This document shows positions 36,501 through 45,052 of a DNA stretch of 64,000 nucleotides, in pieces; the first letter of the stretch is position 1, and each line of letters starts with the position of its first letter. The notes under the pieces are model-generated. The model was not told where the DNA came from. It did no database searches and was given only the letters and a program-made list of their open reading frames with translations. The DNA lies in the NCBI RefSeq assembly GCF_018070045.1, contig NZ_JAGPYK010000002.1:372001-436000 (forward strand), written 5' to 3'. This stretch comes from Micromonospora sp. U21. GTDB lineage: Bacteria; Actinomycetota; Actinomycetes; Mycobacteriales; Micromonosporaceae. Both the position numbers and the translations under genes were made by a program.

Positions 36501-37541
36501 GTGGCCGGAACCGCGGTGGTGTTCGTGCATGGATTCCTGTCGTCCACCGAGGTCTGGTCGCAATTCTGCGATCTCGTCTGGCACGACGAGGAACTCGCCG
36601 ACGTGGAACTCCGGACGTTCGGGTACGCCACCGCGCTCTTCTCGGCCAACCCGCTGCGACAGGTGCCAGCTCTCGACGACGTGGCGGACAGCCTGCGTAC
36701 GTTTCTCGCGCACGACCTGACGCACTGTTCGCGCCTCGCGCTCGTCTCGCACAGCCAGGGCGGGCTGGTCGTCCAACGGGCCCTCGCCCGGATGCTCGCC
36801 GAGGAGCGCGACGAGCTGTCCCGGATCGGTCTGGTCCTCATGTACGCCTGCCCGCATGCCGGGTCGGATCTCGGCCTGACCCCGCGCCGACTGTTCATGC
36901 GCAACCATCCGCAGGAGCGGGAACTGCGGCCGCTCAACGCCGCCGTGCTCGACGCCCAGCGCGTGGTGTTGCACCGGATCGTGCACGCCCCGGACTCCCC
37001 GACCCGGGTGCTGGTGTACGCGGGCGAGAGCGACCGGGTGGTGACCCCAGCCTCGGCGCGCAGCGTCTTCCCGGATGCCGGGGTGCTCCCCGGCGACCAC
37101 TTCTCCATCGTCCGGCCGGACTCGCCCGCCCACCGGTCCTTTGTGGTGTTCCGGCAGGCTCTGCTCGCGATGCTCGCGTCCATCCCGGCCGCCGGCCCGG
37201 CGCCGACGTCCGTACCCGCCCCGTGCCGGCCGGACGCCCCGCCCACCCCGCAGGAGTACGGCGACCTGGTGGACCTGCTGCTCGCGGTGCCGGGGATGGC
37301 CGACCCCACGTTCCGGTCCCAGGTTTACGCGCAACTGCCCGCCGCGGTGCAGGCGCAGCTGCCGCGCCACAGCACGGCCCGGCTAGAGATGGTCGGGGTG
37401 GCCACCACGCTGTTCGCGTACCGCCACCTGCGGCCGGGGCGGGCGTTCGGGGCCGCGTTGGCCGCACTGGTCCCCGGGCATCCCGCGCTGGAGGACCTGG
37501 CCGGCCGGCTCGCCGCCCTCGACGCGCCGGCCGACCGCTGA
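36501..37541 (+). CDS. Alpha/beta hydrolase effector with C-terminal EAD2-like domain
   Basis: 346 residues. The N-terminal ~230 residues form an alpha/beta hydrolase: oxyanion-hole VFVHGFLSS, nucleophile elbow LVSHSQGGLVVQ, acid residue in YAGESDRVVTP and catalytic His in PGDHFSIV. After a proline-rich linker, the last ~90 residues (YGDLVDLLLAVPGMADPTF ... LPRHSTARLEMVGV ... LEDLAGRLAAL) match the effector-associated domain EAD2. In VMAP/STAND conflict systems, effectors are tethered to an adaptor through like-with-like EAD contacts. The VMAP protein at 26922 has such a domain at its N-terminus, so this hydrolase is the likely effector. Substrate (lipid or other ester) is unknown. Confidence 0.85.
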   Translation: MAGTAVVFVHGFLSSTEVWSQFCDLVWHDEELADVELRTFGYATALFSANPLRQVPALDDVADSLRTFLAHDLTHCSRLALVSHSQGGLVVQRALARMLAEERDELSRIGLVLMYACPHAGSDLGLTPRRLFMRNHPQERELRPLNAAVLDAQRVVLHRIVHAPDSPTRVLVYAGESDRVVTPASARSVFPDAGVLPGDHFSIVRPDSPAHRSFVVFRQALLAMLASIPAAGPAPTSVPAPCRPDAPPTPQEYGDLVDLLLAVPGMADPTFRSQVYAQLPAAVQAQLPRHSTARLEMVGVATTLFAYRHLRPGRAFGAALAALVPGHPALEDLAGRLAALDAPADR

Positions 37542-37588
37542 CGCGAGACGACCCGGCCTCCTCCGACGCAGCGCGACGGCGGCGGCGG

Positions 37589-37795
37589 TCAGGAGGTGAT
37601 CTTCTTCGCGCCGCGGATGGCGGTGGCCAGGTTCTCCAGCAGCGGCGCCGCGCCCGTGTACGAGAAGCAGGGCACCGCGTCCCACGGGGTGACCTGACCG
37701 GCGCGGACCACCGGCAGTTGGGCCCAGGTGGGCTTCGCGGTGAGGTCCTTGGCCTGCAGGGCGTGGCGCGGTTGCCGAGCAGGACCGACATCAGC
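37589..37795 (-). pseudogene. Iron-siderophore ABC transporter binding protein, C-terminal remnant
   Basis: The minus strand encodes LTAKPTWAQLPVVRAGQV and FSYTGAAPLLENLATAIRG just before the stop at 37589. This is the C-terminal end of FecB/FepB-type substrate-binding lipoproteins. The preceding residues (MSVLLGNR) are in another frame, showing a frameshift, and the rest of the gene is replaced from about 37796 by the oppositely oriented GIY-YIG gene. Confidence 0.65.
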
Positions 37796-38564
37796 CTGCC
37801 GGTATTGCGTCAGCAAATCCCGCGGCAAGGCGCAACGGCACGACGCCACCGAAGCGGAAGCGAAGATGCGCGCGCTCGGCCTCGAGCCGCAGGAGCCGTA
37901 CCAGGGAATCAAGTACCCGTGGCATTGCGTATGTACCGGCTGCGGCCGAACCACCTCACCCACGTACGGATCGATCCTCGCCGGGCAATCCGGATGCCGA
38001 CGCTGCGCCGACCTGCGGGCGGCCCTCGCCCGCAGGGAAGAACCTCACAAAGCGGCAGTCTCGATGCGTGAGGCGGGCTTCGAACCGTTGGATCCGTACC
38101 AGACATCGATGACGCCATGGCGCTGCCGGCACACCGTCTGCGGAAAGGAAAGCCGTCCCACGTTGGCGAAGGTCCGATCCGGTCGCGGATGCCGGTACTG
38201 CGCGCGGCACGGCTTCCAGCGCGGAGAACCGGCCCGGGTGTACGTCGTCGTCCACCGCAAGCTGGGTGCGGTGAAGATCGGTGTCGCTGCCGCCGAGCAG
38301 CGCAACAACGACCGGATCACGCAGCACCGCCGATACGGATTCGAACTGCATTCGCAGTATCCCGTAACGACCGGGGATGACGCCCTGGCCATCGAGCAAG
38401 CGATCATTCAACGCCTGCGCGCGGACGGTCACGAACCGTACCTGACGATCCAGCAACTGCCGAACGGGTGGACGGAAACGTTCAACACCACACTTGTCAG
38501 CCCGGAATGCCTCGATGCCCTGATACACGCCGAGCGGGAGAGGGTCCACAGCAGGCCGATCTAG
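37728..38564 (+). CDS. GIY-YIG-like nuclease with treble-clef zinc repeats, 5' end truncated
   Basis: The frame is open from 37728, but real similarity starts near 37796. Two zinc repeats are visible (PWHCVCTGCGRTTSP ... GCRRCADL and PWRCRHTVCGKESRP ... GCRYCARH), preceded by the tail of a third (ACRYCVSK). The C-terminal ~110 residues form a GIY-YIG/T5orf172-like domain (VYVVVHRKLGAVKIGV, then AIEQAIIQRLRADG). Such proteins occur in phages and mobile DNA as homing or repair-type nucleases. The N-terminus was lost when the gene was joined to the siderophore-protein remnant, so expression is uncertain; ATG 37866 is a possible internal start. Confidence 0.65.
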   Translation: MGFAVRSLACRAWRGCRAGPTSACRYCVSKSRGKAQRHDATEAEAKMRALGLEPQEPYQGIKYPWHCVCTGCGRTTSPTYGSILAGQSGCRRCADLRAALARREEPHKAAVSMREAGFEPLDPYQTSMTPWRCRHTVCGKESRPTLAKVRSGRGCRYCARHGFQRGEPARVYVVVHRKLGAVKIGVAAAEQRNNDRITQHRRYGFELHSQYPVTTGDDALAIEQAIIQRLRADGHEPYLTIQQLPNGWTETFNTTLVSPECLDALIHAERERVHSRPI

Positions 38565-38639
38565 TAATGGGCTCGGTCGGGTATAGCAAGGGGCCCACGT
38601 CATAGCAGATTGCTTGTCCTCAAGGACGCGACTGCTGCT

Positions 38640-39121
38640 CTCCAACGACGCCGACTGGCCTGTTGCGTACGAGGTGAGGCCGGGTACCGCCAGAAGAACC
38701 TTGAGTGCGAGGCGCAGTAGCCGTACCCGGCCCACCCCGCCAGATCGGAGCGGTTCACTGTCGGCCTGGACCGGCCGCATTCCGCCGGTGCAAAGTCGAT
38801 GACCTAGGTCGTGTCGGGCCACAGGTCGGTGTCCTCGGCGACCGCCCGAATGGCACGCTTGAGCAGCGGCACCGCCGCCCGTAAACGCTTGTTGTAACCG
38901 GACTGTCCGGGCAGAAACGGAAACGCCCCGGGCAGATGCCCGGGAACGAACCGCAGCCAACGGGCCTCGGAACGCACCCCGAGCAGCGCCTGCGCGACGG
39001 CCAGGGTCAGCAACTCCGCGTCGGGGAGCTTCGGTGGCCTACCCGTCCGGCGAGGACGCCCGAGCCAGTCGTCGATCTTCACGTAGAGTGCGGTCAGAAG
39101 GGTGTTGACGTCTGCCGTCAC
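38640..39121 (-). pseudogene. IS982-family transposase with amber stop and lost C-terminus
   Basis: From GTG 39121 the frame gives the N-terminal IS982 sequence (DVNTLLTALYVKIDDWLG, PDAELLTLAVAQALLGVRS). It stops at TAG 38804-38806, where homologues have Trp, and continues in the same frame (VIDFAPAECGRSRPTV, LAGWAGYGYCASHSRFFW) with the first catalytic Asp. Similarity ends at about 38660, before the rest of the catalytic domain. Confidence 0.8.
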
Positions 39122-39142
39122 AAACGGATCTTCAACACCCTT
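39098..39142. repeat. Inverted repeat over the start of the IS982 gene
   Basis: AAGGGTGTTGA (39098-39108) and TCAACACCCTT (39132-39142) are perfect 11-base inverted repeats with 23 bases between them. They overlap the transposase start codon and could form a hairpin that hides its ribosome binding site, or be one end of the element. Confidence 0.5.
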
Positions 39143-39229
39143 CGCCCATGCCCACCCCGGGGTCGTTAGGACTTACTCGTCTAGAGCGCGTGCGACCCGT
39201 CGCCATGACCTCGATACGATGGCGTTTCT

Positions 39230-39667
39230 ATGGCCAGTGATGACGTACGCGAAGCCCAGACCGTTGGAAGCGCCATGCATGGTGCCATCGCGCTTCTCGG
39301 CGCGACGGTCGCGGACCAAGAGGGCGACCAGTTGAGGCAGTGGACAGACGTCTACGGCAACAACCTGCTTGACTTCGGCACCTCGGTTCTTGCCGAACGG
39401 ATATTCACCGAACAGCCCTACTACCGGCGTGCGCGGCGGCTGGTCGGTGAGGGCGGGCAGGAGGTACTGGTGGAGCTGGTCGTGAACACCGTCGAAGAGA
39501 CTGCCTCGGCAATCGGTGCAGCGGCAGGCACTCTTGTTACAACCTTGACGAACGCAAACAACAGGGTGTCATTCCATCTGCTTGAGTTGCTTGCTGAGGC
39601 GACCGGGAAGCCGAAACGCGAGCTTGTTGCAGAACTCGAAGCGTGGGCATCCGAACGCTACGTGTAA
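39230..39667 (+). CDS. Orphan hypothetical protein
   Basis: 145 residues, helical and soluble, with balanced composition. It shows a run of small residues (ETASAIGAAAGTLVTTLT) that may be amphipathic and an acidic helical C-terminus (KPKRELVAELEAWASERYV). I recognise no family. It stands alone between the IS982 remnant and the IS1380 element, so it may be cargo of mobile DNA. Confidence 0.55.
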   Translation: MASDDVREAQTVGSAMHGAIALLGATVADQEGDQLRQWTDVYGNNLLDFGTSVLAERIFTEQPYYRRARRLVGEGGQEVLVELVVNTVEETASAIGAAAGTLVTTLTNANNRVSFHLLELLAEATGKPKRELVAELEAWASERYV

Positions 39668-39794
39668 CGGCGGGCCGTGGACTCTCGCCGCGACGCCGAA
39701 GCGCCAACAGCGCCGCATCGGGGCCGTGCCAACGCCGCGAGGGACGCGGGGCACCGCCGACCTGGCCGAGCTCGACCAAACCGAGTCGGCTTAA

Positions 39795-41469
39795 CCTCGA
39801 TCATTCACGGGGCTGACGTGGTGGCGCCGCCCGCCTGATTGCATTGCAGTTGATCGATGCTGGGCTCGGGTGGGCGTGGTGTGTGGCCGGCTGTCGCGTC
39901 GGCGGGCGTGGTCTCCTGGGTCCTCCGGTCGTGGGTTGGGGGCTGGCCGGAGGTCAGCCGGGGGCTGGGATCGCCGCGATCCGGGTGAACGCGGCGGCGA
40001 TGTGGGAGGCCCAGGGCCATGTGGACGGGATGCGCAGGCGTCGGCGGCGTTGGCCGTGGACGAGGCGGGCGGCGGTATGCAGCACGCGATAGCGCAAGGT
40101 CTTCGGTTCGCAGCGGGCCAGGTCGCCGGTCAGTGCGAGGATCTGAAGCCAGGCGATCAGGTCGGCGGCGATCGCGGCGAGGGTGCACCAGGCCTGATTG
40201 ATTGGGAACTCGCGCGAGGGCAGCCGGCGAAGGCCGGTGTCCTTGGCGCAGCGGATGCGGTCCTCGACCCGGGCGTGGGCGCGGTGGCGGGCTTCCAGCC
40301 ACTGCAGGGCTCCGGCGCGGGTGTTGGTGACGAACGCGGTGTAGCGCCAGCCGTCGCGTTCCTCGAACAGCGACAGTTGTGCGCCGGGGTGAGGGCGTTC
40401 CCGACGCACGATGACCCGCATCCCGGCCGGCCAGCCGGCCAGGGTGAGCAGTCCGGTCAGTTCCGCGACGTGGGCGCCGTCGCGGACACCGCCGTCGGCG
40501 TTGATCGCCGGCGACCAGCCCGAGGTCGGGATCTTGGTGATCGCCCGGCGTTCCGCTGCGGTGATGGACCAGCCGATTGAGTACTCCACCCTGCGGCCCC
40601 GCTTCGCGTCCTGGCCGGTGAGCCAGTCCAGGACGCTGTGGCTGGCCCCGGCCGAGTCGGCTCGCACGAGCAGGTGTCGCCGATACACGGCCGGGATCTG
40701 CGTGAACGCCTCGTCCAGCACGTGCAGGTGATCGGCGGCGGTGTTCGCTCCCGCGTTGCCCGGCCGGAGTCGGATGGCCAGCATCTCCCGGGTGTTGTCG
40801 CAGGTGACGAGGAGGGGATGGAACCCGAAGGTGTGCTTGTAGGTCTTGTCCGCGCCGTCTTTCTCGCTGTGCGCCAGCAGCAGGGTCGCGTCGACGTCCA
40901 GGACCACCACACCAGCACCGACCTCACGGCCGGCGGCCCAAGCGGCCGGCACCTGGTCGAACAGTGACCAGACCCGGGCCCGCACCGTCGCCCGCGCCCG
41001 CGTTATCCGCCGAATCTGCACGTCGCCGATCTCGTCGAGGGCCCGCCAGCACGTCGCCGGCGAGGCGACCTGCCCGAACACCTCACCCTGATGCCGCACC
41101 ACGCCGATGTCGGCGATCGCTTCACCGCCGTCGGCGATCATCACCGCCAGATCGGTCAGGACGCGGCCCCGGTCCCGCCCTGGTGTGAACCCGCGGCGCG
41201 CCACCGCCTGCGACAACGCCCCGGTCAGGCCGGTCCGGTCGGCCAACGTGCGCAGCAGCACCATCCCGGCATGCGATACCACACCACGACCGCCGACCTC
41301 GACGGACAATCCCCTGGACCAATCGGTACTCTGCACCTACGAGGTGCCTTCCGCGCATGGAACTCTGAACGACTCGACACCGGTCAGTTTTCCTTACGTG
41401 GTAGGCACTTCGCTGTCTCTACCCAACAGTCTCAGCCCTCAAGATCACGACCGCCGTGAAAGGCCGAGG
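39795..41469 (-). mobile_element. IS1380-family element, apparently complete
   Basis: The transposase gene is flanked by imperfect inverted ends. The left end begins CCTCGATCATTCACGGGG at 39795, and the right end read inwards from 41469 is CCTCGGCCTTTCACGGCGG. No target duplication can be identified (TTAA on the left, CTAG on the right). It is distinct from the decayed IS1380 copy at 33549. Confidence 0.75.
39954..41336 (-). CDS. IS1380-family transposase
   Basis: 460 residues, full length. The catalytic region shows the first Asp in VVVLDVDATLLLAHS, the second in LLVRADSAGASH and the C-terminal Glu region around ARVEDRIRCAKDTGL, followed by the conserved NQAWCTLAAIAADLIAWLQ. No stop or frameshift is visible, so the enzyme should be functional. 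Confidence 0.92.
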   Translation of the reverse strand: MQSTDWSRGLSVEVGGRGVVSHAGMVLLRTLADRTGLTGALSQAVARRGFTPGRDRGRVLTDLAVMIADGGEAIADIGVVRHQGEVFGQVASPATCWRALDEIGDVQIRRITRARATVRARVWSLFDQVPAAWAAGREVGAGVVVLDVDATLLLAHSEKDGADKTYKHTFGFHPLLVTCDNTREMLAIRLRPGNAGANTAADHLHVLDEAFTQIPAVYRRHLLVRADSAGASHSVLDWLTGQDAKRGRRVEYSIGWSITAAERRAITKIPTSGWSPAINADGGVRDGAHVAELTGLLTLAGWPAGMRVIVRRERPHPGAQLSLFEERDGWRYTAFVTNTRAGALQWLEARHRAHARVEDRIRCAKDTGLRRLPSREFPINQAWCTLAAIAADLIAWLQILALTGDLARCEPKTLRYRVLHTAARLVHGQRRRRLRIPSTWPWASHIAAAFTRIAAIPAPG

Positions 41470-41841
41470 CTAGCACTCCAACGTCATTTGGCTTCGGCGT
41501 TGGTGGGACAGGAAACCCATGTGGCAACGCCAGCGTTCGTCGACGCGTCGCGGAGTCGGCCATACGTATGGCCCAACGAGGTCAGATCGGGCGGCAGGCC
41601 TCGGACGACGGATCACTCCGACTTCGGGCCTCTCGCCGAACTGTGTAGCAGCGGCAGACCACGGCGACTGAACCAGCTCAGTAGGGGCGACACATCCACG
41701 CACGCACACCGCACCGGATGCCTATCGATCATGCCCGATCGAGCAGCGGACCGACCCTTCCGAGGAGGTCGTCAGTCGAGGCGCGCTATCAGCGGCATAA
41801 AAGGGAATCGGGGGTTTCTGCACTATCGGCAGGCGGGCCGT
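41470..41841. other. No supported gene
   Basis: Between the IS1380 end and the stop of the AAA pseudogene no frame on either strand has a recognisable domain. Confidence 0.4.
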
Positions 41842-42846
41842 TCACACTTCAAGCGCCGGTGGCGACTCTTGCGCCTTCGATGGCTCGACAGCGAGAAACT
41901 GCGCAAAGTGCTGAAGCTCAATATTTATAGAAACAATCTGATCGTCGTCGATGTCCACGAGTCCAGTACGTTCCAAAATATTCATTACCGACCTGAAGGA
42001 ATCATCGTCCTTGGTCATAGCCCTGACTGCTAGCAGTGGAATTCTCTCACCCCTAGTGCCATGCGAAACCAACTCGCGTGCGACAAGAACCGCTTCGCGG
42101 GGCATTCGGGAGAGCATTCTGTTAATCATCTGGCGACGTGAAGTGGCATAACGGGTCATACTACGTTGAGTAGAATCTTCCGAAACGTTTGGGCCACAAT
42201 CCCACAGAAGCGATCCGATTGCTTGCAACTCTGCGGGAATGTTGTTCGCCAAACTTGCAGCTGCGGCAACCAATTCGCCTGGCCAATCAACGCCCCCGGA
42301 TGCGGCGGTTTCACGAAGTACTGAGCAAGCGTCGGCGTCACTTAGTCGACGTACGTTGATGGGGAGGAACATCCGCGAGGCTGGCGTAAGGGTGTCGAAT
42401 ACCATTGTGTCCCAAGCCGAGCTCAGTCCTGCAGCTATGATCAGAACGGGTCCCTCGCTGTCGATTATTGCGTTTACAAGCGCTGTCGCTGCGTCCTCCG
42501 ACAGCTCGTGCGCTTCATCAATCAATAGGAGTACCGGTACCTGCAAGTCGTTCCCAAGCCGCTCCAGCCGACGAGTAGCCTCGGCCACTGCCTCCGTCGC
42601 CGAACTGTCCACCTTGGTCACATATTCGAACCATGGCGTCTTCGGCCTCACAGGGATTTTTTTCGCCGCAGCGCGCGCACGCGCCACAACCGAGTGTTGT
42701 GAGCTTAGCCCCTCTGCGCCCCTCAGCAGCGCATCCGCCAACCCCTTGGCCTGCCCCAGGTCGCCACCAATTGAGAGGCGAGCAACCGGCCAACCAAGAT
42801 CCCCAGCTCGCGTTGCTGCCCAGGAAAGCAAGCTAGATTTTCCCCA
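41842..42846 (-). pseudogene. AAA/STAND-like ATPase cut at its P-loop by ISAs1
   Basis: The minus strand encodes about 335 residues beginning exactly at the GKSSLLSW of a Walker A motif, followed by Walker B VLLLIDEAHELS, sensor-like LIIAAGLSSAWDT and a C-terminal winged-helix-like part. Everything upstream of the GK belongs to the ISAs1 element. The N-terminal part of the gene is not found on the far side of the IS, so it was lost. Codons are noticeably more AT-rich than those of the neighbours, a sign of transfer. The function is unknown; the fold is that of ExeA/TniB- or NTPase-type AAA proteins. Confidence 0.75.
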
Positions 42847-44177
42847 AGGCCCCGGCAAAGTCGTGAGGGGTGTCTGGGTTGAGGTGGTTGGCGTAGACGC
42901 GCCCTTGGTGTGGGCAGCAGGGCGGGCATGACGTTCCAGAAGATCATCGAGGTTCTCGAGGCCTGTTGATCTATCTGAAGTGAGCCATGCCCGCGCTGCC
43001 ATCATCGCTGATCTCATCGTTGTCGACCGCACCGCCCGGGTCATCTGCGGTGGCCTCGGCTGCCGGTCTGCTCACGGCGTTGGGTTCCCTGCCCGATCCA
43101 CGTGCCCGGCGTGGAGTCCGGCATGCTCTGGTAACCGTGGTCGCGGCCGCGCTCTGCGCGGTCGTCGCTGGTTACCGCTCGTATGCGGCGATCGGTGAGT
43201 GGGTCGCTGATCTACCTGCTGATACCGCGGCTGTGCTCGGGATCGACCCTGGCCGGCGGCCGTCAGAGGCCATGATCCGCAGGCTGTTGCAGGCCCTGGA
43301 CGCCGATCGGCTGGCCGTGGTGATCGGTGCCTGGCTCGGCGCGCAGGTCCCCGCGCCGCCGGCGGGAACACGCCGGGCGATCGCCGTGGATGGCAAGACG
43401 TTGCGTGGCTCCCGCAGCAGCGACACGCTCGCCCGGCACGTCTTCGCCGCCGCCGACCAGGCCACGGGTGTGGTGCTGGCCAGTACCGATGTCGAGGGCA
43501 AGACGAACGAGATCACCCGGTTCCAGCCGCTGCTCGACCAGCTCGGCGACCTGCGCGACACGGTGGTGACCGCCGACGCGCTGCACTGTCAGCGCGAACA
43601 CGTCGCCTACCTCGCCGAACGCGGCGCCCACTGGATCCTCACCGTCAAAGGCAACCAGCCCAGCCTGCACGCCCAACTGGCCTGCTTGCCCTGGCGGGCC
43701 GTTCCGGACGGCGCCCGTGACAGCGACCGTGGTCACGGCCGCCGGGAGATCCGCACCCTGAAAATCCTGTCCATCTCCACCGGGATCGACTTCCTCAACG
43801 CCGCCCAAGCACTGCAGATCCGACGCCGCCGCCGGCGCCTCGACCAGCCGAAACGCTTCACCACCGAAACCGTCTACGCGATCACCGACCTGCTTGTTCA
43901 CCAGGCCAAACCCGCCCAGCTCGCCACCTGGCTCCGCGGTCACTGGTCCATCGAGAACAAGGTCCACTGGGTTCGCGACGTCACCTACGACGAAGACCGA
44001 TCCCAGATCCGCACCGGCACCGGACCCCAAGTCATGGCAGCCCTGCGCAACGCCGCCATCGGCGCCCTACGCCTGACCGGCGTCACCAACATCGCCGCCG
44101 CCAACCGCCACCACGCCCGCGACAGCAACCGACCACTGGCCCTGCTCGGCATCACCTGAGGACTTTGCCGGGGCCCT
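42847..44177 (+). mobile_element. ISAs1-family element, complete
   Basis: Inverted ends GGCCCCGGCAAAGTC (left, from 42848) and its complement ending GACTTTGCCGGGGCCC (right, to about 44176) bracket an intact transposase gene. The left end lies inside the P-loop codons of the AAA gene. A degenerate extra copy of the end sequence follows at 44232-44251. Confidence 0.85.
42987..44159 (+). CDS. ISAs1-family transposase
   Basis: 390 residues. N-terminal DDE_Tnp_1-associated domain (LLTALGSLPDPRARRGVRH), then the catalytic domain with the first Asp in AVDGKTLRGS, the second in TADALHCQ and the Glu in GHWSIENKVHWVRD, followed by DRSQIRTG. Frame intact from ATG 42987 to TGA 44159; likely active. Confidence 0.93.
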   Translation: MPALPSSLISSLSTAPPGSSAVASAAGLLTALGSLPDPRARRGVRHALVTVVAAALCAVVAGYRSYAAIGEWVADLPADTAAVLGIDPGRRPSEAMIRRLLQALDADRLAVVIGAWLGAQVPAPPAGTRRAIAVDGKTLRGSRSSDTLARHVFAAADQATGVVLASTDVEGKTNEITRFQPLLDQLGDLRDTVVTADALHCQREHVAYLAERGAHWILTVKGNQPSLHAQLACLPWRAVPDGARDSDRGHGRREIRTLKILSISTGIDFLNAAQALQIRRRRRRLDQPKRFTTETVYAITDLLVHQAKPAQLATWLRGHWSIENKVHWVRDVTYDEDRSQIRTGTGPQVMAALRNAAIGALRLTGVTNIAAANRHHARDSNRPLALLGIT

Positions 44178-44436
44178 GCTTCTCATCCGGGCACGCCACC
44201 CAGGACAACATCAGACCAAAGAGGAAATTCGCGGACTACTCCGGGGCCCTGGCCTACGGGTCACCCGTGCCACGCACGGCATGACCGGACCGACCGCCGA
44301 ACCGATGCCTACCGTCAATGGGACCTATCCCTATCAGACCAGCCACCTCAGGTATGGGCCTACGCTCAAAGGTCCACTCACGCGTTTACAAAGCCTGAAA
44401 AAACGGTTTTGGCACCGTACAGGCATACGATCTCAC
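44178..44436. other. Intergenic DNA with a second, degenerate ISAs1-like end
   Basis: At 44232-44251 the bases GCGGACTACTCCGGGGCCCT resemble the right ISAs1 end nearby, suggesting an older, decayed insertion. An A-rich run followed by GGTTTT lies near 44398-44410. No gene is seen. Confidence 0.4.
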
Positions 44437-44480
44437 AGGACGGTAGCAGCCCTGGCAATTGCCAGGGCCGCTACCGTCCT
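44437..44480. terminator. 44-base near-perfect palindrome, probable bidirectional terminator
   Basis: Two 22-base arms (AGGACGGTAGC... and its complement) are joined without a loop around AATT, with a single A-C mismatch. It lies 57 bases beyond the stop of the lipoprotein gene. On the minus strand an A/T-rich tract (CCGTTTTTTC) follows about 35 bases further. Termination of the RHS/lipoprotein transcript is the simplest role; cruciform formation or a protein-binding site is possible. Confidence 0.6.
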
Positions 44481-44536
44481 GCCACAGTCGAAAGATTCTA
44501 GCTACGTCGGCATCGACGCCGGCCTGCTTTGGACAT

Positions 44537-45019
44537 TCACCTTGGAGTCTTTTGGAACAACCGTCGGTCCCTTAGATCGGGGTCGCCGATATAGAAAGCG
44601 AGCACAACTGATTGATCCTGTTTCTCGGCCCACATTTCGGCTCCTACAGCGGCCGGCCGGCCGGCCAGTTCCTTCACATAGAGCTTGACTCGGTTCCTTG
44701 GTCCGCTTGGATCCTCTCGCGATGCTGCCACCTCCCAGCTCCCCGAGGCGGGAAGTTTATCCCGAACTGGATCGAAGTCCCCCGGCAGGGCGCCGGGGAA
44801 GTCCTCAAACTCCTCGTACGGAAGATTGTTCGCTGCAAATTGGCCATTCTGCTCGAACGTCAGGGTGTCACCCGCGTTGTTTTGCCACACCCCAACCAGA
44901 TCCCCACTGACGAGATCAGCACGATCATCACCGGTGGAGGCGGAGCCGAAAAAGCATCCTCCCAGCATCACTGCGGTCAGGACCATGGCCGCAGCCCGAA
45001 TCAGCTTCACGTTCCACAT
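44537..45019 (-). CDS. Small lipoprotein, candidate immunity protein of the RHS toxin
   Basis: 160 residues with a lipoprotein signal peptide ending VMLGGC (Cys22 lipidated), so it is anchored outside the cytoplasmic membrane. The mature part contains VGVWQNNAGDTLTFEQNGQF, a small beta-rich fold often seen in secreted lipoproteins, and a stretch GSWEVAASREDPS. It starts 33 bases after the stop of the RHS gene on the same strand, the usual place for an immunity gene. A surface lipoprotein would neutralise a toxin arriving from outside. No homologue is recognised, and the immunity role is inferred from position and localisation. Confidence 0.75.
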   Translation of the reverse strand: MWNVKLIRAAAMVLTAVMLGGCFFGSASTGDDRADLVSGDLVGVWQNNAGDTLTFEQNGQFAANNLPYEEFEDFPGALPGDFDPVRDKLPASGSWEVAASREDPSGPRNRVKLYVKELAGRPAAVGAEMWAEKQDQSVVLAFYIGDPDLRDRRLFQKTPR

Positions 45020-45052
45020 CTCATTCTGCCCAGTGGCCCCTTCACGCCTTCG

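Noticed and set aside
41107..42033. 308-codon plus-strand frame
   Set aside because: It crosses the IS1380 end and runs antisense to the transposase and the AAA gene; no domain.
42847..43044. N-terminal extension of the AAA gene with a P-loop GPWGKSS
   Set aside because: These codons belong to the ISAs1 left end; the apparent P-loop is made by the junction.
44281..44688. 135-codon plus-strand frame
   Set aside because: It spans the 44-base palindrome and the antisense of the lipoprotein gene, has no SD and no domain.
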